Origin: a virus
Strand: one strand, 5' to 3'
Virus record (IMG/VR): IMGVR_UViG_3300027631_003061
Coordinates: 1-30,434 of that record
Length of the DNA stretch: 30,434 nucleotides
The translations under genes were made by a program, and so were the position numbers. Below the pieces are notes generated by a model. That model searched no databases. It worked only from the letters and a program-made list of their open reading frames with translations, and was not told where the DNA came from. This document shows, in pieces, positions 7,629 to 14,461 of this stretch (its first letter is position 1; every line of letters begins with the position of its first letter).

Positions 7629-8219
7629 CTATACCAGCCTTACATTTTCAACAAACTCTTCTAATTTACTTTGCCTTCTTAAGAGTCCAAAAAACAAAGC
7701 TAATGTATTAGAAGCATCAATGTCAGCTCTATGTGGAGTGCCTTGGAATTGCATTTTGAATCTGCCCATAGCTGATTTCAAGCTGGATGTAGTAGATTTA
7801 TTTTGAGCAAGCATTAGAAATGTATTTAATGTTTTAACATCAATTTCTCTTCTGCCAAACTTCTTAAACTCAACATGTCTGTCGCTGAACTCTTTTTTAA
7901 GCTCTTCAACATCTCCACCACCCCAAGTTACAGGATTGACGTAGCAACTATATTCATCTATCAAATCGGAAATTTCATTTGCCACTTGTTGATGAGATAC
8001 AGCTAAAGTCAAAATGTCTTCATCGGTAATTCCAGTTAAATTAGTAATGAATGGATAAATTGGTTCATGTGGGTCGATATACCATTTAGCAAGATAGTAT
8101 TCAGATTGCTTCTGATGTACATTACCAATTGCTACTCCTACTTGAATGATTTTTCTTTCAGTAAGATTATTTTCTTCATTATTATTTAGCTCTAGATCTA
8201 TTGCTAAAAAGTTTTTCAT
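7629..8219 (-). CDS. DnaQ-like 3'-5' exonuclease (DEDDh family)
   Basis: 196 residues; the only gene on the minus strand. Exo I motif AIDLELN (D8, E10), Exo II motif with D103 (WGGGDVEELKKEF), Exo III motif HRADID with H163 and D168 spaced H-x4-D, as in DEDDh enzymes. The family includes the proofreading epsilon subunit of DNA polymerase III, RNase T and oligoribonuclease. Next to DnaX, DnaN and a delta subunit, proofreading is a natural guess, but an RNA- or oligonucleotide-degrading job is equally possible. A phage Exo-like 'LELN' in place of the more common 'xDxET' suggests divergence. A TATAAT on the minus strand (8231-8226) ends seven bases before ATG, suggesting a leaderless transcript; no SD is visible. 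Confidence 0.88.
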   Translation of the reverse strand: MKNFLAIDLELNNNEENNLTERKIIQVGVAIGNVHQKQSEYYLAKWYIDPHEPIYPFITNLTGITDEDILTLAVSHQQVANEISDLIDEYSCYVNPVTWGGGDVEELKKEFSDRHVEFKKFGRREIDVKTLNTFLMLAQNKSTTSSLKSAMGRFKMQFQGTPHRADIDASNTLALFFGLLRRQSKLEEFVENVRLV

Positions 8220-8225
8220 GAAACT

Positions 8226-8231
8226 ATTATA
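8226..8231 (-). promoter_or_regulatory. -10 element of a possibly leaderless promoter for the exonuclease
   Basis: The minus strand reads TATAAT here, and the predicted start seven bases downstream coincides with the A of ATG 8219. No good -35 is seen. The gap to the diverging gene at 8254 is only 34 bases, so plus-strand promoter elements (TTGCTA 8201-8206, TATTAT 8225-8230, 18-base spacer) may overlap it. Confidence 0.4.
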
Positions 8232-8253
8232 CTTTACAAGAGAGGGTAAAGCT

Positions 8254-8742
8254 ATGAATAATGTTGTGTTTTTAGAAGCTCCAGAAATTAAATCAATTGC
8301 TGAAAAGCTTAAGGAAAGATACTACGTATATATTGGTTACGTAGATTTAGAACAAATATATTTTGCTGAAATGGTTGGTCCTACTCCCAAAAAAGCAAAG
8401 CCAATTGTTGTTAATGGTCTTGCTCAAAAATGGGTTAGAGATTTACTACTGGGTGATGTTCAAGACAAGAAGATATATTGTTTAGGGGTTTATGAAGAAA
8501 AGTGGGCAGAACTTACAAAGGCTCATAAAGAATGGGCTCTATTTGCTGCTTTGTATTCAATTAGTCCACAGAACGATGGCTCAATAAGACAATTTGAAGT
8601 TCAGGATTATGCTTTTATTTTAGAATACTTTATCAAAAACAATTATGGCGCAAACTACATGAATCATAGTATACTGCCTTCATTGTTGGATAGTAAAGAT
8701 CCACTAGCCATTCCATTACCACCAGACCCAGAGGATAATTAA
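8254..8742 (+). CDS. Hypothetical protein resembling a phage metallopeptidase family, active site lost
   Basis: 162 residues. ATG 8254 is chosen because GAGAGGG lies just upstream; the frame is open further upstream but that part overlaps the diverging gene. Overall layout ('YYVYIGYVDLEQIYFAEMVG', later 'KIYCLGVYEEKWAELTKAHKEW', then 'FEVQDYAFILEYFIKNNYGANY') resembles the putative phage metallopeptidase family, in which an HELLHI-type helix and a following HDVxDF motif bind zinc. Here the corresponding positions read EWALFAALYSI and FEVQDYAF, so zinc-binding histidines appear absent. If the match is right this is a non-catalytic relative. The similarity is from memory and needs a profile search. 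It overlaps dnaX (TAATG) and is translated with it. Confidence 0.6.
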   Translation: MNNVVFLEAPEIKSIAEKLKERYYVYIGYVDLEQIYFAEMVGPTPKKAKPIVVNGLAQKWVRDLLLGDVQDKKIYCLGVYEEKWAELTKAHKEWALFAALYSISPQNDGSIRQFEVQDYAFILEYFIKNNYGANYMNHSILPSLLDSKDPLAIPLPPDPEDN

Positions 8743-9809
8743 TGAGTTTCTATAATAAATATCGGCCTAAACAATTTTCTGACTTTTCTGGTGATTTTAC
8801 AGTCCAAGTTTTAAAAGCACAAATTGAAAAGAATCAAGTACAACATGCTTACTTATTTTCAGGCCCTCCAGGTACAGGCAAGACATCATTAGCACGTTTG
8901 ATGGCTATGTCTTTGCTTTGCGAAAATAGAGAAGATGGAACTTCTGAGCCTGATATTGACAGTAATTCTTCAAAGATGATATTGGCTGATAAACATAGAG
9001 ATTTGATTGAAGTTAATTGTGCAGTAAATAATGGTGTTGACAATGTAAGAGAAAACATTGCAGAAAAGATGAGATTAATGCCAGCTTATGGTAAATATCG
9101 CATCTTTATTTTAGATGAATGCCATATGCTTACTACACAGGCACAGAACTCTCTTTTAAAAATTGTTGAAGAGCCACCAGCCCATATCATTTTCTTTTTT
9201 TGCACTACAGATCCAAATAAAGTTCTTCCAGCTATCAAAACAAGATGCCAGCACTTTCAATTAAAGAAGCTAAGTGTTAATAACTGCAAACAAATATTAG
9301 AAAAAATTGTAAAAGTAGAATTAATTGATTCAGAAAGTAAAGCTTTAGATTTAATTGTCAAAGAGTCTAATGGAAGCGTTAGAACTGCTTTGAGTATATT
9401 AGAACAGATTAGCACAATAGGTGTTAGTGAGGAGAATGTTCGAAATATATTAGGTAGAAGTCCAAGGCAACTTTCTGTTGAATTACTAAAAAATATATAT
9501 AGTAAAAATAGAGGGAAGTCTTATTCGATTCTAGAGTCGTGTCATTTAGAAGGTAGAGATCTATCTGCAATTTTAGATGAAATGGCCAGATTGTTGATGG
9601 AAAGCATTTCTTATCGTTTGCTCAAAGTAAGTCAAGAAGACAGAGCAGAGGATATAGAGTTTTTAATGCAACACAAACCATCAATAATGCTAGAAACGGT
9701 GGACGGCCTTTTATTAATTGTAAAGAATATACGGCAAAACGTTTCTGAAGATTTAATAGTTCAAACAGGAATCTTAAGAATTATTGATTTGATTGCTTCT
9801 AAAGAGTAA
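8742..9809 (+). CDS. dnaX: DNA polymerase III gamma/tau-type clamp loader subunit
   Basis: 355 residues, close to gamma rather than full tau. SD GAGGA is seven bases upstream. AAA+ motifs: Walker A GPPGTGKTS (41-49), Walker B with DECH (125-128), sensor 1 region 'IIFFFCTTDPNK', and the TRC arginine-finger motif (R168) where bacteria have SRC. The N-terminal 'YNKYRPKQFSDFSG' matches the DnaX start 'YRPxxFxDxxGQ'. The zinc-binding cysteines normally found after Walker A are missing; only one (C60) remains. The protein loads the DnaN clamp on primed DNA using ATP. With DnaN and delta elsewhere in this block, the phage may encode most of its own loader. No delta-prime gene is seen in the window, so host delta-prime or another phage gene may complete it. 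Confidence 0.93.
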   Translation: MSFYNKYRPKQFSDFSGDFTVQVLKAQIEKNQVQHAYLFSGPPGTGKTSLARLMAMSLLCENREDGTSEPDIDSNSSKMILADKHRDLIEVNCAVNNGVDNVRENIAEKMRLMPAYGKYRIFILDECHMLTTQAQNSLLKIVEEPPAHIIFFFCTTDPNKVLPAIKTRCQHFQLKKLSVNNCKQILEKIVKVELIDSESKALDLIVKESNGSVRTALSILEQISTIGVSEENVRNILGRSPRQLSVELLKNIYSKNRGKSYSILESCHLEGRDLSAILDEMARLLMESISYRLLKVSQEDRAEDIEFLMQHKPSIMLETVDGLLLIVKNIRQNVSEDLIVQTGILRIIDLIASKE

Positions 9810-9848
9810 TAAAGTTGTTTGTTGATTTGTAGCCGTAGAGTGGGGAAA

Positions 9849-10550
9849 ATGGCTACAGAAGAAGTTAGAATTGTAAATATTGTTAAGAAAGCAAAGAAAG
9901 GTGACAAGCGATCATTTAATTTCTTGCTCAAATTAGTCGAGCCAGATTTAAAGAAAATTGCTAGTCACTTTTTTATTTTAGGTGGAGACAGAGATGATGT
10001 CTTACAAGAACTTAGATTAGGAGTTGTCAAAGCTGTCAACTCATATGATCCAACAAAAGACACTACATTTAAAAACTTTTGTGTAAATCTAGTTTGCAAA
10101 AGACATTTAGCAACTGCAATTTCATCAGCTAAAAGAATGAAAAATTCTATTTTGAATGACTCCATTTCTCTTGATGCACCAATTATTTTGGGTGATGATG
10201 GAAACTTGCAAACTTTAGCTGATTTTATCCCAGATAGATTGAATCCTTTTGATGAATCTCCAGAGACCAATTTAGTTGAAGATATTATCATTAGAGAAGA
10301 ATACGAGCAGACATCAAAATTATTAAAGCAAAAGTTGACACCATTAGAGGAAGATATTTTTACAGAATATGGTTTTAATTCATCATATAAAGAAATATCT
10401 AATTCTTTACAAGTTCCGCCAAAATGTGTTGATAATGCGCTTACAAGAATTAGAAAAAAAGCCACTGAAGTATACATAACATATTCTCAGCAGGAAATTA
10501 TATTAATTCAAAGTAAAGTAAAGAAAGAAAGTCCCGAGCCAGAAGAATAG
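9849..10550 (+). CDS. Sigma factor of the SigH (sigma-30) type
   Basis: 233 residues from ATG 9849, preceded by GGGG (9842-9845); an upstream in-frame start at 9819 is less likely. Region 2 is clear: 'GGDRDDVLQELRLGVVKAVNSYDP' followed by 'FKNFCVNLVCKRHLATAI' corresponds to SigH 'GADREDLxQEGxIGLxKAIRDF...FRAFAELCxTRQIITAI'. 'DSISLDAPI' matches the SigH linker 'NSYVSLDKPI'. Region 4 is 'LTPLEEDIFTEYGFNSSYKEI' plus 'DNALTRIRKKATEVY', a helix-turn-helix for the -35. The C-terminus is charged (KVKKESPEPEE). It should direct RNA polymerase to a phage promoter class. It follows dnaX by 39 bases and is followed by its own neighbour promoter, so it is probably transcribed with dnaX. Confidence 0.85.
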   Translation: MATEEVRIVNIVKKAKKGDKRSFNFLLKLVEPDLKKIASHFFILGGDRDDVLQELRLGVVKAVNSYDPTKDTTFKNFCVNLVCKRHLATAISSAKRMKNSILNDSISLDAPIILGDDGNLQTLADFIPDRLNPFDESPETNLVEDIIIREEYEQTSKLLKQKLTPLEEDIFTEYGFNSSYKEISNSLQVPPKCVDNALTRIRKKATEVYITYSQQEIILIQSKVKKESPEPEE

Positions 10551-10579
10551 TTGCAAATATTTCTACACTGAAGTAGAAT
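10551..10579 (+). promoter_or_regulatory. sigma70-like promoter giving a leaderless purA transcript
   Basis: TTGCAA (10551-10556), 17-base spacer, TAGAAT (10574-10579). The expected start, seven bases after the -10, is base 10586, which is the A of the purA ATG. No SD precedes that ATG, which agrees with a leaderless mRNA. Confidence 0.6.
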
Positions 10580-10585
10580 ATATGC

Positions 10586-11581
10586 ATGGATAATTCAGTT
10601 GTTGATGTTGTTATTGGCATGCAATATGGCGATGAAGGTAAGGGCAAAATAGCCAATCAAATGGCTATGTATGGTGATTATGATTATGTATTTCGCTTCA
10701 ATGGTGGAGGAAATGCTGGTCATACAATTTACCTCAATGGAGAGAAAATTGTTACACATCTTGTTCCTTGTGGTATTCTGCATGGCATTCCTAGTGTCAT
10801 CGGTAATGGTTGTGTTATCAATACGCAAAAATTATTTGACGAACTTGAATATCTTGAAGGATTTGGGTTTGACACATCAATCCTTAAAATAGCAGAAAAC
10901 GCACATATAATTACTAAAGAACATATTGACGAAGATTCCAAAGATACTAAAATTGGAACTACTCGCACTGGTAATGGCCCTTGTTATAAAGACAAAGTTG
11001 GTCGCACAGGTCTTCGTGCCAAAGATGTTCCAGAACTTGCACCATATCTTGTTGATATGCATAGCCTTATCCATTCATCACCTAAGAAGTTTTTAGCCGA
11101 AGGAGCTCAAGGTTACTGGCTTGATGTTGACTTTGGTGATTATCCTTATGTAACTTCATCAAACACTGGAGTAGGAGCGGTACTAAACAATGGTTTCAAT
11201 TTTAAGCAAGTACGGGATGTTGTCGGGGTTATCAAATGTTATTCTACCTATGTTGGAGCTAAAGGATACCAAAAAGATGACGAACGATTTGAAAAGTTGC
11301 GTGAGATTGGTCAAGAATACGGAGCCACTACAGGGCGACCAAGACAAATCGACTGGCTAAATATCGACGAAGTTAACACAGCTTGCCAAATGAATGGTGT
11401 TACAAAGCTTATCGTCAATAAAATGGATGTTCTTGATCAGATTAATGATAGCTGGAACTTTTATCAAGATGGTATTTTAAATTGTTGCGCAGATGAAGGC
11501 ACGTTTATGCTTAAAGTCATAAACTATATTTCACGATACAATCAAGATATTCAAATTGAGTTCCAGGGGCAATTACATTGA
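10586..11581 (+). CDS. purA: Adenylosuccinate synthetase family protein, short form (PurA/PurZ-like)
   Basis: 331 residues, much shorter than the roughly 430 of most bacterial PurA and similar to archaeal PurA and phage PurZ. GTP-binding loop GMQYGDEGKGK keeps the catalytic aspartate (D16) and FNGGGNAGHT the catalytic histidine (H46). 'GTTRTGNGPCYKDKVGRTGLR' matches the IMP-binding stretch; 'FLAEGAQGYWLDVDFGDYPYVTSS' and 'GATTGRPRQIDWLN' (the arginines that bind aspartate) are also present. PurA joins IMP and aspartate using GTP toward AMP. Phage PurZ enzymes act on dGMP toward 2-aminoadenine DNA and, as I recall, replace the catalytic Asp; here it is retained, which favours PurA-type chemistry. 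No MazG-like or DatZ-like gene is in the window. Its TGA overlaps the dnaN start. Confidence 0.88.
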   Translation: MDNSVVDVVIGMQYGDEGKGKIANQMAMYGDYDYVFRFNGGGNAGHTIYLNGEKIVTHLVPCGILHGIPSVIGNGCVINTQKLFDELEYLEGFGFDTSILKIAENAHIITKEHIDEDSKDTKIGTTRTGNGPCYKDKVGRTGLRAKDVPELAPYLVDMHSLIHSSPKKFLAEGAQGYWLDVDFGDYPYVTSSNTGVGAVLNNGFNFKQVRDVVGVIKCYSTYVGAKGYQKDDERFEKLREIGQEYGATTGRPRQIDWLNIDEVNTACQMNGVTKLIVNKMDVLDQINDSWNFYQDGILNCCADEGTFMLKVINYISRYNQDIQIEFQGQLH

Positions 11582-12693
11582 AAATATCCATAGATACATT
11601 TTTAGCAAATAAACTTTTTAAGAAATCTAAACTCACTTGCAATCTTTCAATGAAAGGAACTGCAGATTCTGAGTTTAACTTTTTTGCTAAAAATAATCAA
11701 TTACATTTGCAAACAATTAATGATTATTGTCAACAAATAATAAATACCAAAATAGATGTTGGAAGTGATTTTGAAACATTTTCCTGTGAAGCTAATTTAA
11801 CTTCTGATTTTGCTAATATTTACACATCAGATAAACTCAATATGATTTATTCTGCTGATAAAAACATAGTACATCTTGGAGATAAAAGTGCAAAATGTGT
11901 TGTTCTTGCAAATGATGGGTCAGACTTCATACCTTTTAATTTCATACCAAAGTCTATAGTTTTTGATGTCCCTGGAAATTCTCTTTGGCATGCTTTAAAT
12001 TACACTGCATTTTCAACTTCTAAAGAAAGCATGATCAATGCAGTTTATCTTAACTTTGATTCAGCTTATCTAACCGCATATTCTTTTGATGATAGAAGAA
12101 TGTCAAGGTTTAGAATTAAGATTGGTGAAAATTGCCCAGAGTTTGAATCGTTTTTTATTCCTAAAGAAACTGCAGAAATATTAATTAATTTACTTCAAGA
12201 CAATACAGTTACATTTGAAGTAGGACAAAGACATTTAAAACTATCCTGGGAAGACACTATTTTAATTTTATCACTTGTTCAAATTGACAAGAAAACTTAC
12301 CCAGATTTAAATAAGTTTTTCCGCAAAGATGATAAGGCTGAGTTTAAAGTAAATAAATCAGAATTGACTAAGGCTTTAAAATTAGCTGGACTTGTTGCTA
12401 AAAACTCTTTCATAAATATAGAGCTTAAAGACAAGACGCTGATTTTTACTGGTTCTGATAAAGAGCGTGGTTCTACTCAAAATAAGATAGAATGTATTTC
12501 AAGTACTAATTCAGGGGAAGTTCAAGTCCTACACAAAGATTTGATGGACTGTATTTCCAAAACTGAAGACGAAGAGTTAGTGTTTAAAATTAAAGAAATT
12601 GATGAAGATAAGTTGTCATTGTGCTTAATTCATGGTAACTTTAATCATCTACTAATGCCAATTGTTTCTAAAGATGATAATGAAGAAGAATAA
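11578..12693 (+). CDS. dnaN: DNA polymerase III beta sliding clamp
   Basis: 371 residues, the standard length for a three-domain beta clamp. The start is TTG 11578, supported by SD AGGGG (11565-11569) and by overlap with the purA stop (TTGA). Diagnostic places: 'KIDVGSDFETFSCEANLTSDFANIY' in domain 1, 'SMINAVYLNFDSAYLTAYSFDDRRMSRF' in domain 2 (compare bacterial 'RLxxVxxxxxGxxLxxVATDGHRLA'), YPDLNKFF (bacterial YPDYRxVLP), and the C-terminal 'FNHLLMPIV' (bacterial YxxMPMR/L). As a dimer ring it tethers the polymerase and other partners to DNA. Such clamps bind partners through short QLxLF-like peptides, which could also recruit the sigma factors encoded nearby (inference). Confidence 0.9.
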   Translation: MKISIDTFLANKLFKKSKLTCNLSMKGTADSEFNFFAKNNQLHLQTINDYCQQIINTKIDVGSDFETFSCEANLTSDFANIYTSDKLNMIYSADKNIVHLGDKSAKCVVLANDGSDFIPFNFIPKSIVFDVPGNSLWHALNYTAFSTSKESMINAVYLNFDSAYLTAYSFDDRRMSRFRIKIGENCPEFESFFIPKETAEILINLLQDNTVTFEVGQRHLKLSWEDTILILSLVQIDKKTYPDLNKFFRKDDKAEFKVNKSELTKALKLAGLVAKNSFINIELKDKTLIFTGSDKERGSTQNKIECISSTNSGEVQVLHKDLMDCISKTEDEELVFKIKEIDEDKLSLCLIHGNFNHLLMPIVSKDDNEEE

Positions 12694-13780
12694 TCCTTAT
12701 ATTGAAGGGAATTGGAAAAAGGTTTACATTTACACGGGGGATGAATACATCTCCCGTATTTTTTCCTTTGAAGACACGATAGTAGAAAGACTAGATACAA
12801 ACACTTCTATAAATAAAATTGCTAATACCATTCAGGGTGTTAATATATTTGAACAGAAGAAATGCGTCAAAATATATAACCCTAACACAGCTCAAGTTAA
12901 AGCAATTTGTGATTCTATTCTTACATCTAAAATTAATGTTGATTATCTTCAAATCTATTGCTGTAATGAATCTTTAGATGGTAGATCTGCATTAGCTACT
13001 AAAGGCAAAGCAGCTGGAAGAATATTCAATTATAGTGCAATTGAATACACTAATGCTTCTGGGTTTTTACGATTTCTAAACGATTGGCTTTTACATAGAA
13101 AGCTTACAATTACTTATGAAGCAGAAAACTGGATTCAAAACAATTCCCCATCCACAATAGTTAAAATGAAATCCGGGGCTACGAAAAAAGAAATAATTGT
13201 TTATGATCTTCCTTTGATCTTTAATGAATTATCTAAGCTTGCAGTTCTGGACAAAAAAGAATTAGATTTAGATGACGTTAAGATTTTTCAATTTCATGAT
13301 CATAACAAGAATATATTTGATTTCTTTAATTTGTGTATGTATGGCAAAGCCTCTGAAATATTAAAAAGCTTGATTGATTTAAATGAATCACATGGCCACC
13401 AGATGATATTGATGATCTTTTTATCTCAATTATTTTTCTATCTTAAAATTGCAGAATATAAAGAAAATAAAATAAACAATACTGATATGCTTGAGGACTT
13501 AAGCTTATCTAAATACATCAAGAAATATCTGGATGTTGATTTTAAAGAAATCGAACAAGATATTCCTACGAAGCAAGTTAATCCAATTAGACTTCAAATT
13601 GCTTATAATCAAACCTATTTATCCACCGAAGAAGTATCAAGATTTATTCAGTCTACTTTGAATGTTGTTGTTGACTTAAGAAACAATTTAAGTACAGAAA
13701 TTGTCTTTCCATACTATTCTTTGTGTTTATCGAACAAGAGATTATATCAAGTCATGTCGTATAACTATACTAATGATTGA
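12674..13780 (+). CDS. holA: DNA polymerase III delta subunit-like clamp loader protein
   Basis: 368 residues if ATG 12674 is used; TTG 12662 and ATG 12680 are alternatives and none has a clear SD. It overlaps dnaN by about 20 bases. The N-terminus 'KKVYIYTGDEYISR' fits the delta start 'xxYLLYGxExYL'. 'FNELSKLAVLDKKELDLDDVKIF' and 'NIFDFFNLCMYGKASEILKSLIDL' followed by 'QMILMIFLSQLFFYLKIAEYK' match the delta pattern 'ELEKLxLY...ITxEDV...NIFDLxDAxxxGDxxKALxxLxxL...ILxxLxxQxRxLLxxK'. Delta opens the clamp and has no ATPase site, consistent with no Walker A here. Together with DnaX it would load the DnaN clamp. Assignment is by pattern and context, not by a search. Confidence 0.75.
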   Translation: MIMKKNNPYIEGNWKKVYIYTGDEYISRIFSFEDTIVERLDTNTSINKIANTIQGVNIFEQKKCVKIYNPNTAQVKAICDSILTSKINVDYLQIYCCNESLDGRSALATKGKAAGRIFNYSAIEYTNASGFLRFLNDWLLHRKLTITYEAENWIQNNSPSTIVKMKSGATKKEIIVYDLPLIFNELSKLAVLDKKELDLDDVKIFQFHDHNKNIFDFFNLCMYGKASEILKSLIDLNESHGHQMILMIFLSQLFFYLKIAEYKENKINNTDMLEDLSLSKYIKKYLDVDFKEIEQDIPTKQVNPIRLQIAYNQTYLSTEEVSRFIQSTLNVVVDLRNNLSTEIVFPYYSLCLSNKRLYQVMSYNYTND

Positions 13781-14327
13781 TGAACATTACATATACATTA
13801 ATGAATTAGTTAAAAAGATAAAAGAAGATGACAGTCCAGCACTTTTTGAATTGTTTAGCTTTTATAAACCTTTAATTTTTTCAGCAATAACCAGATGTCT
13901 AGCAAAAGATAAAAACTTAGTCTCTTTTAAGGAAGATTTGGTTCACGAGTCTATCTTTGTCTTGCAGAAATTAAGTAAGAACTATGACCCCGCCTTGTCT
14001 TATTTTTCATATTATTTATCAACAAGAATAGATCATGCTCTTTTATCTCATTTTAAAAGTACATTTGATGTTAGGACTGAATCAAGTGAATTATTAGTAA
14101 TTCATTCATATTTTGATCCATTTAACAGGGTCAATAATGAGATTGTAATTGATGAAGCGATGGACCAATTAAACGAAAAACAAAGAGAAGCAATAGAACT
14201 TTATTTTTTCCAAGAAATGACACAAGAAGAAGCTGCAGAAAAACTTGGCATCCAGCAAGCGGCATTTAGTAAGAGACTTGACAGAGCATTAGACAAATTA
14301 AGGTCTATTTTGAGTGATTGCTTTTAA
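13773..14327 (+). CDS. ECF-type RNA polymerase sigma factor
   Basis: 184 residues from ATG 13773, overlapping the delta gene stop by 8 bases. Region 2: 'FKEDLVHESIFVLQKLSKNYDP' followed by 'FSYYLSTRIDHALLSHFK'. Region 4: 'AMDQLNEKQREAIELYFFQEM' followed by TQEEAAEKLGIQQAAFSKRL, a clear helix-turn-helix for -35 recognition. The linker is short, as in ECF sigmas. Being the last gene of purA-dnaN-holA-sigma, it would be made together with the sliding clamp. In T4 the late sigma gp55 is activated by the clamp gp45, so a similar coupling is worth testing here, but no clamp-binding peptide is certain. The unit ends at the terminator 14383-14413. Confidence 0.88.
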   Translation: MIDEHYIYINELVKKIKEDDSPALFELFSFYKPLIFSAITRCLAKDKNLVSFKEDLVHESIFVLQKLSKNYDPALSYFSYYLSTRIDHALLSHFKSTFDVRTESSELLVIHSYFDPFNRVNNEIVIDEAMDQLNEKQREAIELYFFQEMTQEEAAEKLGIQQAAFSKRLDRALDKLRSILSDCF

Positions 14328-14382
14328 ACCGATGGAATATTTTTGCTAAGTTTTTTGTATTATATTGGTATGTTGAACTTTT

Positions 14383-14413
14383 AAAAACCCCTAGTTAATC
14401 TTAGGGGTTTTTT
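14383..14413 (+). terminator. Intrinsic terminator after the ECF sigma gene
   Basis: AAAAACCCCTA (14383-14393), eight-base loop, TAGGGGTTTTT (14402-14412) with a run of six T. The rest of the gap 14328-14461 holds an AT-rich stretch without a confident promoter before the terminator, and TTGACA plus a palindrome after it. Confidence 0.9.
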
Positions 14414-14416
14414 ATT

Positions 14417-14440
14417 TTGACATATAAATTTGCAAATTTA
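14417..14440 (+). promoter_or_regulatory. Candidate promoter or operator region before the packaging block
   Basis: TTGACA (14417-14422) is followed at once by TATAAATT (14423-14430), one base off the T4 late -10 TATAAATA, and by the perfect 16-bp palindrome TAAATTTGCAAATTTA (14425-14440). TTGACA could be a -35 with a weak -10 near 14439, or TATAAATT could be a late-type -10. The palindrome could be an operator. All three readings are tentative in DNA this AT-rich. Confidence 0.35.
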
Positions 14441-14461
14441 TTCATTCAAGGGGAGTCTAAA

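Noticed and set aside
9965-10477. 170-codon open frame on the minus strand
   Set aside because: It lies wholly inside the well-supported SigH-like gene, and its sequence shows no recognisable domain.
10586-11581. Naming the gene purZ and claiming a 2-aminoadenine genome
   Set aside because: The catalytic aspartate typical of PurA is present and no DatZ, MazZ or matching polymerase is in the window.
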